This document shows, piece by piece, positions 6,796-16,532 of a stretch of DNA of 64,000 bases. The notes under the pieces were generated by a model. It was given only the letters and a program-made list of their open reading frames with translations, was not told the DNA's origin and did not search any database. Numbering within the stretch: the stretch's first letter is position 1; every line of letters begins with the position of its first letter. Made by a program: the position numbers and the translations under genes. The DNA is from an uncultured Sediminibacterium sp. Its GTDB lineage: Bacteria > Bacteroidota > Bacteroidia > Chitinophagales > Chitinophagaceae. The stretch covers positions 1 through 64,000 of the forward strand of contig NZ_CAMLMJ010000015.1 of the NCBI RefSeq assembly GCF_946481145.1, read 5' to 3'.

Positions 6796-9700
6796 TTAGA
6801 AGTTGAATCTCAGACCTAACTGGCTGATCCATCTTGCAGCATAAGCAGCATTTGTGGTGGTGCTTACTGTGAAAGGATCTTTGATAGTTGGGTTGAAACG
6901 GTATTGCGGTGTAAAGTTTGTTGCACTTACATAACCTGCAAACTGAATCAACTGGAAGTTATCGTTACTCATGAAATAAGTACGACCCCAGTTTCTGTTC
7001 AGCATGTTACCGAAGTTAAACACATCATAAGTTAACTGGAATGAATATTTCCTATTACCGATTTTCAGGTTGAAATCCTGAGCAATTTTCAAATCGATGA
7101 TATTGGTGAAAGGTAAACGGCTACCGTTTCTTTCAGCAAATTTACCACGATTGTTTTTCAGGTAATGATCATTCGCGATATAGGCATCAAGGGCATCTTT
7201 CTGCTGTTGTGGAGTGTAAGTAACACCACCTACAGTATTGTTCAGGAATGTCATTGAAGCTAAATCAGCAGAAGTTGGGATGTAGATAAGGTCGTTTGTA
7301 CCACCAGTACCGTCATCACGTACCATTGAACCAACACCGTTTACATAGCTGAATGGGTTTCCAGACTGGCCTGTATAGGTAAGGGTAATGGTTGTAGCCA
7401 ATGTTTTATTAGCATATTCAAACTTCTTGCTCATGTAAGCGAAGATTCTGTGACCTGCACTGAAATCGGAAGTTGAACGGGTAATGAAGTTACGGCCATT
7501 AACTGTTTCCATAAATCTCCACTGGCTCTGGTTAACAGAACTGGTACCATCGTTGATAGCAGTTGAGTTACCAAATGAGTAGTTGAAATCAAATGCGAAA
7601 CCTGTACGGGTACGCTTAGAAACAGTAGCAGTGAAGTTAAAGCCAAAACCTTTTGGTCCTTTGTTATTGCTCAACAACATTGCATTATCATATGGGTTTG
7701 AACCATCACCATTCAAAGGAATCCTTGCATTATTGGTAGTAGTATAAATGTTTCTGCTACCTGGTCCTACTGAAACAGCAACTGGAGGCAGGATATTGAT
7801 ATTGGTATAGTAAATTTCATTCATGTTCTGAGTGAAAATACCTTCCAATGTACCAGACCAGCCATCACCGAATTTCTTATCAACAGCTAATGAAGTCCTG
7901 AAAACTTTAGGAGTGCTGAATTCAGCAGCAGTAAGGTTCAAAGGTCCTTTGGTTATACCTGCACCAACTTCAGCCGGAGTCCACTGTGCAGCAGGGTTAG
8001 ACCTGAAACGAATGGTATTAAGCTGAGTAGAGTTAGCTGTATAACCACCTATGAAAATACCGTTGTTCTGGAACATACCACCAGGCCATACCAATGGGAT
8101 ACGTCCGGTAAACATACCCAGACCACCACGGATTACTAAGTTCTCTTCAGGTATTTTATAAGTAAATCCAACTCTTGGAGAGAATGAGATAGGTATTTTT
8201 GGAGCTTGTCCAGAACGTGCTCCCTGTAAATCATAATACTGGGCAAATTTAGGAATCGCTACAGTATTGGTATAGTTATCAGTCCAAGGGTTACTTAAAA
8301 CTTTGAAATAGTCAGCTCTTAAACCAAAACTTAAGGTCAGGTTATCAGAAGCCCTCATTTCATCATTCACAAACAATGAACCTTTAGCCACCATAAATTT
8401 CGCTGCTGCATCAGTTTTGTCGCCTTTGCCTGCATCGATATTAGAGAAACCATAGGTATACGCTTGTGGTCTTGCATTGGTCAGGAAGTCGTTCAGGTTA
8501 GTGTAGGTATAGTTACCAAATGTATTCTGGATGAAAGCGTTGTAAACTTTATTGAATTCATAATCCACACCAACTTTCAGGGAATGTTTACCTAATGTAA
8601 ACTTAAACTCATCATATAAAGACCAGTTCTTTTGTGTTAACAGGTTAACAGTAGAGCTGTTATCCGGACCGAAGAAGATAGAACCAGAACCGTCATTGAT
8701 ACGAACACGAGGGAAATCCTGTCCGATAGGGCTACGGTCATCTAATACATCGGTGAAAGTAACCAGGAGTTTATTACTTGAACTTTTACCTACCAGGCTT
8801 TTTAACTCAGCAGAAGTAGAGTTGGTTCTTGTAGGGAATCTATAACCGTTATTGTAAAAGTTGATAGATGTTGCAGAGCTTGAAGTAGTGTTCAAACGCT
8901 CAGCATTTGTGTAACGGTTACTCACAGACAATTTATGTCTGTCGCTGATATTCCAGTCGATACGAGCAGTAATACGATCTGCCGATACTTCTTCAGTATT
9001 ATCTAAATAACCACCTGGTTCATAACCATAGTTAGTTCTGAGGAAATTTGCCAATCCATCGAGTCCCGCTGCATTAGTATTACCACGGTATTGAGAAAAA
9101 TCGAATGGTTGAGGGCGAATATCTCTTTGTAAGTCAACATTCACAAAATAGAACAACTTATTCTTTGTAATTGCACCACCAACACGGAAGCCATAAGTCT
9201 TTTTAGAGAAATTAGCCAGTTTGGTAGCAGCAGATTTCAAACCAGTTGGTGTTTTACCAGCAAGGTTTTGGTTTTGCAGGAAATAATAAACAGAACCTTC
9301 TGTTTTGTTGGTACCTGAACGGGTAATGGCATTGATACCACCACCTACGAAGTTACCCAGAGAGGCATCGAATGGAGAAATTACTACCTGAAACTGGTCA
9401 ACCGCATCAATTGAGATCGGAGCAATTGCAGCCTGACCACCATTGGTACCAGAAGCTGAAAGTCCAAACACATCATTATTTACAGCACCATCAACATAGA
9501 AAGAGTTGTAACGGTTGTTCTGTCCGGCAATAGTTACCGCACCTTCTGAAGCACCCAGTTTAGCCTGAGGTACTGCACGCAGGTAGTCGTAGATATTACG
9601 ACCAACAGTTGGAAGATTAGCCATTTTGTCGCGGCCGATAATGGTCTCAGAACCACCTTTACCTGAAGCTTCTGTAGTTTTACGAACCGCAGTTACAGTT

Positions 9701-10056
9701 ACTTCACCAAGGTTGGCACTTTTTGGGGCCATGGCTACGTCTAATTTGTAAGATTCACCCAGACTTAGGTAAATCTCTGTTTTTTTCTCATTTGCGAAAT
9801 TTACAAATGAAATTTCCACTGAATATGGACCACCAGGGTTCATATTGTTAATGTCGAAACGACCACCTGTGCGGCTTTGAACACGGTATACCGTACCAGT
9901 TGGCTCATGGGTTGCAGTTACGGTAGCACCAATCAGGACTTCACCTGTATTGGTTTTTACTGTACCACTCATGCTACTGGTGGTGTTTTGCGCCAGGGTT
10001 AGTACCGGCATCAGTAAAACCGCAATGACAAATTGCAAGAGTCTTTTACTTAGCAT
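6796..10056 (-). CDS. TonB-dependent receptor, Oar-like, with carboxypeptidase-regulatory-like domain
   Basis: The 1086-residue outer membrane protein has a signal peptide (LLQFVIAVLLMPVLTLAQ). A CarboxypepD_reg-like beta-sandwich (about 25-110) contains the SGTVKTNTGEVLIGATVTA motif. A TonB plug (about 118-250) holds GRDKMANLPTVGRNIYDYLR and the GGGINAITRSGTNK segment that ends the plug. A long beta-barrel ends in QLGLRFNF with a terminal aromatic. Oar-type receptors are known as outer-membrane proteins in myxobacteria and Bacteroidota, but the ligand cannot be told here. No SusD-like partner lies next to it, so it is not a canonical Sus-type glycan importer. It stands alone, bounded by a bidirectional terminator downstream and a divergent promoter region (10057-10284) upstream. 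Confidence 0.93.
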   Translation of the reverse strand: MLSKRLLQFVIAVLLMPVLTLAQNTTSSMSGTVKTNTGEVLIGATVTATHEPTGTVYRVQSRTGGRFDINNMNPGGPYSVEISFVNFANEKKTEIYLSLGESYKLDVAMAPKSANLGEVTVTAVRKTTEASGKGGSETIIGRDKMANLPTVGRNIYDYLRAVPQAKLGASEGAVTIAGQNNRYNSFYVDGAVNNDVFGLSASGTNGGQAAIAPISIDAVDQFQVVISPFDASLGNFVGGGINAITRSGTNKTEGSVYYFLQNQNLAGKTPTGLKSAATKLANFSKKTYGFRVGGAITKNKLFYFVNVDLQRDIRPQPFDFSQYRGNTNAAGLDGLANFLRTNYGYEPGGYLDNTEEVSADRITARIDWNISDRHKLSVSNRYTNAERLNTTSSSATSINFYNNGYRFPTRTNSTSAELKSLVGKSSSNKLLVTFTDVLDDRSPIGQDFPRVRINDGSGSIFFGPDNSSTVNLLTQKNWSLYDEFKFTLGKHSLKVGVDYEFNKVYNAFIQNTFGNYTYTNLNDFLTNARPQAYTYGFSNIDAGKGDKTDAAAKFMVAKGSLFVNDEMRASDNLTLSFGLRADYFKVLSNPWTDNYTNTVAIPKFAQYYDLQGARSGQAPKIPISFSPRVGFTYKIPEENLVIRGGLGMFTGRIPLVWPGGMFQNNGIFIGGYTANSTQLNTIRFRSNPAAQWTPAEVGAGITKGPLNLTAAEFSTPKVFRTSLAVDKKFGDGWSGTLEGIFTQNMNEIYYTNINILPPVAVSVGPGSRNIYTTTNNARIPLNGDGSNPYDNAMLLSNNKGPKGFGFNFTATVSKRTRTGFAFDFNYSFGNSTAINDGTSSVNQSQWRFMETVNGRNFITRSTSDFSAGHRIFAYMSKKFEYANKTLATTITLTYTGQSGNPFSYVNGVGSMVRDDGTGGTNDLIYIPTSADLASMTFLNNTVGGVTYTPQQQKDALDAYIANDHYLKNNRGKFAERNGSRLPFTNIIDLKIAQDFNLKIGNRKYSFQLTYDVFNFGNMLNRNWGRTYFMSNDNFQLIQFAGYVSATNFTPQYRFNPTIKDPFTVSTTTNAAYAARWISQLGLRFNF

Positions 10057-10271
10057 AATGTTAATTTTTCAAGTGCAAAGAAAATGAATTATTGGCTTAG
10101 ATATTCAACAGAATGTTAACAAAATATTGCCACATCGGGCATTTCAGGCGATTTGACGAATCTTAGCCTGTTTTTAGGTAGGAAAAACAGTTTTTTAGTC
10201 AGAATTTAATCTTTTTCCTCAAAAAATAACCCCTATTTCCAAATAGGTAAACCCATTTCAGGTATCAGGTG

Positions 10272-10279
10272 TAATTTTG
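10272..10279 (+). promoter_or_regulatory. -7 box of ribBA, predicted leaderless start
   Basis: TAATTTTG fits TAnnTTTG exactly and ends five bases before the ATG at 10285. No clear TTTG lies at the -33 distance. The resulting mRNA would begin at or within a few bases of the start codon. Confidence 0.5.
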
Positions 10280-10284
10280 CATTG

Positions 10285-11505
10285 ATGGAACAGTTTAAGC
10301 TAAACAGGATAGAAGATGCCATTATTGACATCCGCGATGGAAAAATGGTTATTGTAGTGGATGACGAGGATCGCGAAAATGAAGGGGATTTCATTATAGC
10401 TGCCCGACACGCAACTCCCGAAGTGATCAATTTTATGAGTAAAGAAGGGCGAGGTTTGATATGTGCCGCACTTACTGAGGAACGTTGCAGAGAGCTGGAA
10501 CTAACACCAATGGTAAGTTCTAATACTTCCCTTCATGAAACCGCTTTTACCGTATCAGTTGACCTGATCGGACAGGGCACTACCACAGGTATTTCGGCGC
10601 AGGACAGGTCTAAAACTATCTTAGCCCTAATTAACCCAGCAACTTTACCCGCTGAGTTAGGTCGCCCAGGACATATATTCCCTCTTCGAGCAAAAGATGG
10701 TGGGGTGTTACGCAGGGCCGGACATACAGAAGCTACGGTAGATTTGGCAAGGCTTGCCGGACTCGAACCGGCTGGCGTTTTGGTAGAAGTGATGAATGAA
10801 GATGGTACCATGGCCAGGTTGCCACAATTGATTGAGATTGCACAGAAATTCTCCCTTAAAATCATCTCCATTAAAGACCTGATTGATTATCGCATGAAAC
10901 GCGATTCTTTGGTAGATGAACTGGTACGTGTTGATATGCCAACCAAATATGGTCAGTTTGACCTCATCGCATTTAAAGAAAAAACAACGGGAGCAGAACA
11001 CCTAGCTTTGGTAAAAGGCGAATGGAAATCAGATGAAGCCGTACTTACCCGTGTGCACAGCAGTTGCTTTACCGGTGATATTCTTGGAAGTTTCCGTTGC
11101 GATTGTGGGGAACAATTACAAAAAGCCATGCAAATGGTTGAAGCAGAAGGCAAGGGTGTGATACTATATATGAATCAAGAAGGCCGTGGAATTGGTCTGA
11201 TCAATAAACTAAAAGCCTATAAGCTGCAGGAAGAAGGAATGGATACTGTAGAAGCCAATCTGCACCTGGGCTTTGGCATGGATGAACGCGATTACGGAGT
11301 AGGTGCACAAATACTCAGAAAACTGGGTATCTCCAAGCTCAAACTAATGAGCAATAACCCCCGCAAACGTGCAGGCCTAAAAGGATATGGACTGGAAATA
11401 GTAGACATAGTACCCATCGAAATCGCCCCCAACCCCCACAACGAAAAATACCTCAAAACAAAAAGAGACAAACTCGGACATGAGATACTGGAGGAAGATG
11501 TATAG
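10285..11505 (+). CDS. ribBA: bifunctional 3,4-dihydroxy-2-butanone-4-phosphate synthase / GTP cyclohydrolase II
   Basis: The 406-residue enzyme supplies both precursors of riboflavin. The N-terminal RibB domain (about 1-200) has [13 protein letters not shown], the metal-binding acidic loop, and [13 protein letters not shown]. The C-terminal RibA domain (about 205-400) has [20 protein letters not shown], the zinc site, and [14 protein letters not shown], the catalytic region. ATG 10285 was chosen; a TTG one codon upstream is less likely. No FMN riboswitch is seen, since the 5' region is only a few bases if the -7 box at 10272 is used. It is monocistronic, convergent with phoH across a hairpin repeat. 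Confidence 0.97.
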   Translation: MEQFKLNRIEDAIIDIRDGKMVIVVDDEDRENEGDFIIAARHATPEVINFMSKEGRGLICAALTEERCRELELTPMVSSNTSLHETAFTVSVDLIGQGTTTGISAQDRSKTILALINPATLPAELGRPGHIFPLRAKDGGVLRRAGHTEATVDLARLAGLEPAGVLVEVMNEDGTMARLPQLIEIAQKFSLKIISIKDLIDYRMKRDSLVDELVRVDMPTKYGQFDLIAFKEKTTGAEHLALVKGEWKSDEAVLTRVHSSCFTGDILGSFRCDCGEQLQKAMQMVEAEGKGVILYMNQEGRGIGLINKLKAYKLQEEGMDTVEANLHLGFGMDERDYGVGAQILRKLGISKLKLMSNNPRKRAGLKGYGLEIVDIVPIEIAPNPHNEKYLKTKRDKLGHEILEEDV

Positions 11506-11600
11506 AGAATGGCTGATGGCTGATGTCTGATATAGGGTCGATCTTTATTTTACACTGTAAAATAATCAACTATACATCAGACATCAGCCATCAACTTTAT
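11506..11600. repeat. inverted repeat with GCTGATGTCTGAT words between convergent genes
   Basis: AATGGCTGATGGCTGATGTC at the left pairs with GACATCAGCCATCA at the right. The inner part contains a smaller AT-rich palindrome (TTTTACACTGTAAAA). It may serve as a terminator for both ribBA and phoH. Confidence 0.7.
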
Positions 11601-12586
11601 CGTCTGCTGCCCTGAGTATACTCCTGTTCTTCCTTCTCGTGTTCCTTGTCGTAGGCTTTGATGATGGCTTTTACAAGGCGGTGACGAACAACATCTTCTT
11701 CGTTCAATTCAATATGCGCAATACCATCAATCTGTTTTAAGATACGAGTGGCTTTTTCAAGACCGCTACGCTGATTTCTTGGTAAGTCAATCTGCGTAGG
11801 GTCGCCGGTAATAATGGCTTTTGCATTGGCACCAATACGTGTGAGAAACATTTTCAACTGAAGGTCGTTGGTGTTTTGTGCTTCATCGAGAATGATAAAT
11901 GCATTGTCGAGTGTACGCCCACGCATATAGGCCAATGGTGCAATTTCAATGGTCCGTGTACTCATATAATACCCGAGTTTGTCTGCGGGAATCATATCAT
12001 CGAGTGCATCATACAAAGGGCGCAGGTACGGATCAATTTTTTCTTTCAGGTCACCGGGAAGAAAACCAAGACTTTCACCTGCTTCCACCGCCGGACGGGT
12101 TAAGATGATTTTCTTTACCAGTTTGTTTTTTAGGGCGCGCACAGCCAAGGCTACTGCGGTATAGGTTTTACCGGTACCGGCTGGTCCAATAGCAAAAACA
12201 ATATCGTTTTTATCGGCTGCCTGAACCATTTTTTTCTGGTTCTGGGTACGTGCTCTAACAGTTTTACCATTAGGTCCGAATACAAGAATATCATTGGGGT
12301 TCCGGTCAACAAAATTGTCGACTGTTTCGGCATCATCACCGCCTAAAATCTGTTCAAAATAATTTTCGCTGAGGTGTCCGTTTCTTTCGAGGTACTGGAT
12401 AATCAGGTCAATTTTTTCTTTTGCTGACTCAATCTGTTCCGGGGCCCCGCTCAGTTTAATTTGTGTCCCGCGGGAGAGGATCTTTAATAATGGGAATTTC
12501 TTTTTCAGCAAATCTAACTTTCCGTTGTTCACACCAAAGAATTCAATGGGGTTAACGGTTTCGAGGTTAATGATTGTCTCTGTCAA
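11597..12586 (-). CDS. phoH: PhoH-family ATPase/ribonuclease-like protein
   Basis: The 329-residue protein has an N-terminal KH/RNA-binding-like part (about 1-110) and a C-terminal P-loop ATPase. Walker A is [13 protein letters not shown] and Walker B is [10 protein letters not shown], followed by [20 protein letters not shown], a helicase-like motif. PhoH/PhoL proteins act in RNA metabolism, and their length is usually 320-350. The start appears to be TTG at 12586 ([18 protein letters not shown]), because no ATG lies in a suitable place and the following residues look conserved. Downstream it is convergent with ribBA. Confidence 0.92.
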   Translation of the reverse strand: MTETIINLETVNPIEFFGVNNGKLDLLKKKFPLLKILSRGTQIKLSGAPEQIESAKEKIDLIIQYLERNGHLSENYFEQILGGDDAETVDNFVDRNPNDILVFGPNGKTVRARTQNQKKMVQAADKNDIVFAIGPAGTGKTYTAVALAVRALKNKLVKKIILTRPAVEAGESLGFLPGDLKEKIDPYLRPLYDALDDMIPADKLGYYMSTRTIEIAPLAYMRGRTLDNAFIILDEAQNTNDLQLKMFLTRIGANAKAIITGDPTQIDLPRNQRSGLEKATRILKQIDGIAHIELNEEDVVRHRLVKAIIKAYDKEHEKEEQEYTQGSRR

Positions 12587-12767
12587 ATCTGTTTCTGTTT
12601 TAGGTTCACGGAATCATGTAATACTTAACCAAACCATCCTTCTCAAATTTAATTTGTTATGTATGAGATTTCCTAATACATATTATGCACAGGTGTGGAT
12701 AGGTTGCTCCACCAAATTTCCGGATTTGCCTTACGGAGTGGTGTGAAGATTTCGTGAAGTTTTGTAG

Positions 12768-12924
12768 TCGTGAATTGTCAATGGTGAATGGTCAATATGA
12801 GTAAGGGGGCGTGAATTGTCAATGGTGAATTGTCAATATAATAGTCAATTGAGTGTCTAATTTCACCATTCACCATTGACAATTCACGCTCCCTATTCAC
12901 CATTCACCATTCACAATTCACGCC
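12768..12924. repeat. inverted repeat of GAATTGTCAATGGT words
   Basis: The left arm has two copies of GTGAATTGTCAATGGTGAAT (about 12770-12840). The right arm (about 12860-12924) has TTCACCATTCACCATTGACAATTCACG and a second such block. It occupies most of the 342-base gap between phoH and rpe. The rest (12587-12767) should contain the phoH promoter and shows nothing clear. Confidence 0.85.
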
Positions 12925-12928
12925 AGCC

Positions 12929-13576
12929 TCACAACGCTTTCAGCGCCGCTATCGTAGCAATGGGGTCTTGTGAGCGGAAAACGGTGTTGCCTGCTACCAG
13001 TACGTCTGCACCGGCATCTAAAATGCTTTTCGCATTATCGAGGGTAACGCCACCATCAATTTCAATATGGGTATGCAGATTTTTTTCCTTAATCATTTTC
13101 CTGAGGGTGCGTATTTTTTCCAGTGTTTGAGGAATAAACTGCTGGCCACCAAAACCCGGGTTTACACTCATCAGGCAAACAAGATCTATATCATGCAATA
13201 CATCTGCCAGCAAGTGAACAGGGGTGTGTGGATTTAATGCAACACCGGTGCGCATACCCAACGAACGTATCTGTTGAAGATTACGGTGTAAATGAATACA
13301 TGCTTCATAGTGAACAGTGAGAATATCTGCACCCGCTTTTTTAAATGCTTCCGCATATTTCTCCGGTTCAACAATCATCAGGTGTACATCACAGATTTTG
13401 GTTGTTGCCTTGCGGATATGTTCAATTACCGGTAATCCAAAACTAATATTGGGCACAAAAGAACCATCCATTACATCTAAGTGAAACCAGTCGGCCTTGC
13501 TCTCATTCAGCATGGCGCAGTCTTTATGTAGGTTTAAAAAATCGGCACTCAGTAAGGATGGGGCTATAATGGGCAT
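12929..13576 (-). CDS. rpe: ribulose-phosphate 3-epimerase
   Basis: The 215-residue TIM-barrel enzyme interconverts ribulose-5-phosphate and xylulose-5-phosphate in the pentose phosphate pathway. Recognisable sites are APSLLSADFLNL at the N-terminus, the metal/catalytic HLDVMDGSFVPNISFG, VHLMIVEPEKY, LVCLMSVNPGFGGQ, and EIDGGVTLDNA with the catalytic Asp. ATG 13576 was chosen over a TTG two codons upstream. Its stop lies seven bases from the word repeat at 12.8-12.9 kb. Confidence 0.97.
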   Translation of the reverse strand: MPIIAPSLLSADFLNLHKDCAMLNESKADWFHLDVMDGSFVPNISFGLPVIEHIRKATTKICDVHLMIVEPEKYAEAFKKAGADILTVHYEACIHLHRNLQQIRSLGMRTGVALNPHTPVHLLADVLHDIDLVCLMSVNPGFGGQQFIPQTLEKIRTLRKMIKEKNLHTHIEIDGGVTLDNAKSILDAGADVLVAGNTVFRSQDPIATIAALKAL

Positions 13577-13648
13577 AATCAATTATTAAGGTCGCAAAAT
13601 TCCTATATTTTACCGGCTTAAGCGAATTTTTTATTCAACAATCCTGTT

Positions 13649-14437
13649 TTATGCACCCAGTCTTTTCAAAGCTTCACCAGCTTCTTTAATAGACGGGTCT
13701 AATACAAGCGTTTTCTGGTATTCTGTAATTGCTTTTTCTTTTTCCCCCTTTAACTCATAACATTTAGCCAGCCAATAACTGGCATCTGCGTAGGTTGGAC
13801 GTACTTCTAGCGCTTTCTCGAAAATACTGATTGCTTTATCGGGTTGTTTGGTATCATATAGCAGAAAGCCTTTTTCCATATAGGCTTCCATGTACTGGTA
13901 ATTATTACCGATACATCTGTCAAATGATGCAAAAGCTTTTACAAGATCGCCGGTTCTTGCATAGTAAACACCTTTGATAAAACTGGCATGGGCAAGGTAT
14001 TCTCTGCCCATTCTTAAACTTTCTACCTGATCACAAAGTAAAATGGCCGCTGCTTTTTTCTGTTCCGCCAGCAAATTCGCCATACTCAATAAAGCATCAG
14101 GAGCAGGATATATACTGGCAGCTTTTTGGTAACAATACAATGCCATCGCAGTATCTTTTGCCTTCTCACTTAACTGGGCCTTGTGATACCATATACCAAA
14201 ATTCGCACTGTCTCTTTTAATCAGTGAATCCATCTGCGCAAGTGCAAGTGGTAATGCTCCGGCACTATCAAGCGCATTCACTAACAGAACCCTTAATGAA
14301 ATGCTATCAGGATAAAGTTCCACCTCTTTAGATAATGCTTGAGCAGCCAATGGGAGGGAAGGACTTTCTGCTTTTGGCTCTTTAGCTTCCTGGCAGGCAA
14401 TCAAAAAAAATAATACTACTACTGCGATCCATTTCAT
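13649..14437 (-). CDS. TPR-repeat lipoprotein
   Basis: The 262-residue protein starts MKWIAVVVLFFLIACQEAKE, a lipoprotein signal with Cys at residue 15. At least four tetratricopeptide-like helical pairs follow (for example FDRCIGNNYQYMEAYMEKGF and EKALEVRPTYADASYWLAKC), which usually act as protein-binding scaffolds in the envelope. The open frame extends 27 codons upstream into repeat DNA, but the ATG at 14437 gives the signal peptide. It also lies four bases from a -7 box, so it is chosen as start. The specific partner is unknown. Confidence 0.85.
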   Translation of the reverse strand: MKWIAVVVLFFLIACQEAKEPKAESPSLPLAAQALSKEVELYPDSISLRVLLVNALDSAGALPLALAQMDSLIKRDSANFGIWYHKAQLSEKAKDTAMALYCYQKAASIYPAPDALLSMANLLAEQKKAAAILLCDQVESLRMGREYLAHASFIKGVYYARTGDLVKAFASFDRCIGNNYQYMEAYMEKGFLLYDTKQPDKAISIFEKALEVRPTYADASYWLAKCYELKGEKEKAITEYQKTLVLDPSIKEAGEALKRLGA

Positions 14438-14441
14438 CCTA

Positions 14442-14449
14442 CAAAAATA
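14442..14449 (-). promoter_or_regulatory. -7 box of the TPR lipoprotein gene, predicted leaderless
   Basis: On the minus strand TATTTTTG matches TAnnTTTG. Only TAGG separates it from the ATG at 14437. No convincing -33 element is present. Confidence 0.5.
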
Positions 14450-14493
14450 GATGAATGGGGGGATAGTTAGCGGGAGGAGCCGGTGTTGCAGGG

Positions 14494-14756
14494 GAAATTG
14501 CTTTGAGCTATTAGCCATTAGCTGTTAGCCACTAGCTTTTTTGCTATGCATTTAACCATACACTAGCATAAGTGTGGCAATTCAACACTTCTTTTAAGTA
14601 GAATTTTTACAAAACAAATTCGCAAGCCTTGACATTTATTCCGATAATAGCAGAAAGTCTAAAATAAGCACCATCTCGCCCTAGGCGAGACTAACAGCTA
14701 TAGGCTAACAGCTAATGGCTAATAGCTAATAGCTGTTTTTCCCCCATATACCTACA
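14494..14756. repeat. modular repeat element, type A, copy 1
   Basis: GCTATTAGCCATTAGC-type arms (14505-14543 and 14698-14748) are inverted with respect to each other. They enclose a core with GGTTAAATgcATAGCA/TAATAGCA-like ends and the conserved block TTTTACAAAACAAATTCGCAAG. Inside the right side is a small perfect hairpin, CTCGCCctaGGCGAG. Other copies lie at 39.8, 47.9 and 56.2 kb. There is no open frame of note, and the strand is opposite to the copies at 47.9 and 56.2 kb. Confidence 0.8.
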
Positions 14757-15002
14757 GGGTAATAACAATGCATCAACACTTAAAAACACAAATTTGTGTT
14801 GTGATATGTTTTTGATGTGTTGATGATGTGTTGATGGTTCGTGTAAATCCTTGATAATGTGCGAATTAGAATTGCCTGTTTTTTGATGGAAATTGCGATG
14901 GGAAATCCATTAAAACCAGGCCGTAAAAATCTTCTTTTACCGCCAATCAATGCCTAAAGCTTACAATCATTACTATCCAGGTAAATTTAGCTACAGGTAG
15001 GA
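14757..15002. other. intergenic stretch without recognised content
   Basis: This region contains short direct repeats of TGATGTGTTGATG (about 14810-14835). No gene is supported, and I could not match it to any other copy in the window. Confidence 0.5.
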
Positions 15003-15075
15003 TGGAACACGGATTTTCATGATTTTCAAGATCTATCATGATAAATCTTGAAAATCATGAAAATCCGTATTCTAT
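15003..15075. repeat. 60-bp palindrome, copy 1
   Basis: The near-perfect inverted repeat is centred on TATCATGATA, with arms GATTTTCATGATTTTCAAGAT and its complement, bordered by GGAACACGG and CCGTATTC. Six copies exist in this window (15.0, 21.3, 48.2, 50.0, 52.7 and 56.1 kb). Confidence 0.9.
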
Positions 15076-15232
15076 TAATAGCAGATAGCGCATTTGGAGG
15101 AATCACTTATTTATTTACCTGCTGAGTTTAAATGATCTTATTCGTAATCCCCTCATTTATTCCATTAAAAGCAGAAAGTCCATAATAAGCACCCATCAAA
15201 GCTTGTAGCCTGCAGCTTGCCGCTTGAAGCAT
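15070..15232. repeat. modular repeat element, type B, copy 1
   Basis: Reading leftwards from an AAGCTGCAAGC-type arm (15200-15232), it has the shared head TTGATGGGTGCTTATTATGG, then CTTTCTGCTTTTAATGGAAT, and ends in CTATTAATAGAATACGG next to the palindrome. Other copies lie at 21.2, 52.6 and 61.4 kb. Confidence 0.75.
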
Positions 15233-15301
15233 TTTGCCAAATTCATTTACTTACCAATTTCCTATGACAATTCTTTGACAATTCAAGCGGCTGATTCTGA
15301 A

Positions 15302-15309
15302 TACTTTTG
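15302..15309 (+). promoter_or_regulatory. probable -7 box of the propeller protein gene
   Basis: TACTTTTG fits TAnnTTTG and lies 16 bases before the ATG at 15326. A TTTG at 15274-15277 is 24 bases upstream, slightly longer than the usual 19-21 base spacer. Confidence 0.45.
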
Positions 15310-15325
15310 CGGCAGATTTTTAACT

Positions 15326-16402
15326 ATGAGCAAACTATTTCTATCTACCCTTTCATTATTAGTCCTTACGAATTGTTTGGCACAGAACACATCAAGTGAT
15401 ACTGTACACTTCGATGGTGAAAAGCATTTTAAAAATGTACAGCAATTAACTTTTGGAGGCGATAATGCAGAAGCTTACTGGAGTTATGATGGTAAGTATG
15501 TCATTTTTCAAAAAACTTATGCAAAAGAAGGGATTCCCTGCGACCAGATATATATTGGTAAAGTACCAACCAAGCCTGGAGAAAAATTTACCCCTAAACT
15601 GGTAAGTACCGGAAAGGGAAGAACCACCTGTGCTTATTTTCTGCCCGATGGCAAACACATCATCTATGCATCTACCCATTTAGGTAGTCCTGATTGCCCA
15701 CCAACCCCTGATCGTGCGAAATATGGTAACCGTTATATATGGCCTCTCTATAGCAGCTATGATATTTTCATGGCCGATACCAGTGGTAAAATCGTAAAGC
15801 AACTGACCAACGCAAAAGGCTATGACGCTGAAGCAACGCTGTCGCCCGATGGTAAGAAAATGATTTATTGCAGCGATAAAGATGGCGACCTGGAACTATA
15901 CATCATGGACCTAGCCACAGGAAAAGAAAAAAGAATTACCAATATGCTCGGCTACGATGGAGGCGCCTGGTTTAGTCCTGATGGAAAGAAGATTGTATGG
16001 CGTGCAAGCAGACCTAAAACAGAAGCAGAAATAAAGGAGTATAAAGAATTACTGGCGGAAGGCATGGTAGCTCCAACCAATATGGAAGTATGGGTAGCCA
16101 ATGCAGATGGATCGGATGCAAAACAAATCACCAATCTCGGACAGGCTAACTGGGCTCCTAATTTTACACCGGATAGCAAGAATATATTGTTCTGCAGTAA
16201 CCACGAATACAAAAGAGGATTTCCATTCAATATGTACCTGACTGATCTGAATGGAAACGGATTGGAAAAAATAAGTCGCGATAAAGGCTTTGACGCATTT
16301 CCGATGTTTAGTCCAAATGGCAAAAAAATAATCTTTGCTTCTAACAGAAATAATGGGGGCACCCGAGATACCAACCTTTTCATCGCTGATTGGGTGAAAT
16401 AA
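15326..16402 (+). CDS. exported TolB-like beta-propeller protein
   Basis: The 358-residue protein has a signal peptide MSKLFLSTLSLLVLTNCLAQ. It contains at least five PD40/WD40-like blades with the motif SPDGKKMIYCS or FSPDGKKIVW (for example ATLSPDGKKMIYCSDKDGDL and FSPNGKKIIFASNRN), characteristic of TolB-type propellers. Such proteins bind partners or peptides in the periplasm or on the surface. It has no peptidase domain, unlike DPP-type relatives. The frame is open 34 codons upstream, but the ATG at 15326 gives the signal peptide and follows a promoter-like box. A Cys in the signal (NCLAQ) could make it a lipoprotein. Confidence 0.85.
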   Translation: MSKLFLSTLSLLVLTNCLAQNTSSDTVHFDGEKHFKNVQQLTFGGDNAEAYWSYDGKYVIFQKTYAKEGIPCDQIYIGKVPTKPGEKFTPKLVSTGKGRTTCAYFLPDGKHIIYASTHLGSPDCPPTPDRAKYGNRYIWPLYSSYDIFMADTSGKIVKQLTNAKGYDAEATLSPDGKKMIYCSDKDGDLELYIMDLATGKEKRITNMLGYDGGAWFSPDGKKIVWRASRPKTEAEIKEYKELLAEGMVAPTNMEVWVANADGSDAKQITNLGQANWAPNFTPDSKNILFCSNHEYKRGFPFNMYLTDLNGNGLEKISRDKGFDAFPMFSPNGKKIIFASNRNNGGTRDTNLFIADWVK

Positions 16403-16421
16403 TTTTACTATGAAAAGTCCA

Positions 16422-16456
16422 TTTTTTAAGCGGGTCAGTCTTGATCCGCTTTTTTG
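16422..16456 (+). terminator. intrinsic terminator after the propeller protein gene
   Basis: TTTTTTAAGCGGGTCA, a short loop, then TGATCCGCTTTTTT: a nine-base stem with one G-U pair and a T run. It works on both strands, but its position suits the plus-strand gene. Confidence 0.8.
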
Positions 16457-16532
16457 TTTCCCTGTTCACGAAATCTTCATTTTTAAGCTGCTTCAGCTTT
16501 ACTACATTTGAGCATCTTAAATTCAGAACGAT

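Noticed and set aside
6796..10056. Sus-like polysaccharide utilisation locus
   Set aside because: No SusD homologue, glycoside hydrolase or SusC-type linkage; the receptor is Oar-like and stands alone.
12768..12924. CRISPR-like array
   Set aside because: Units are short degenerate words in opposite arms without unique spacers of constant length, and no cas genes are present.
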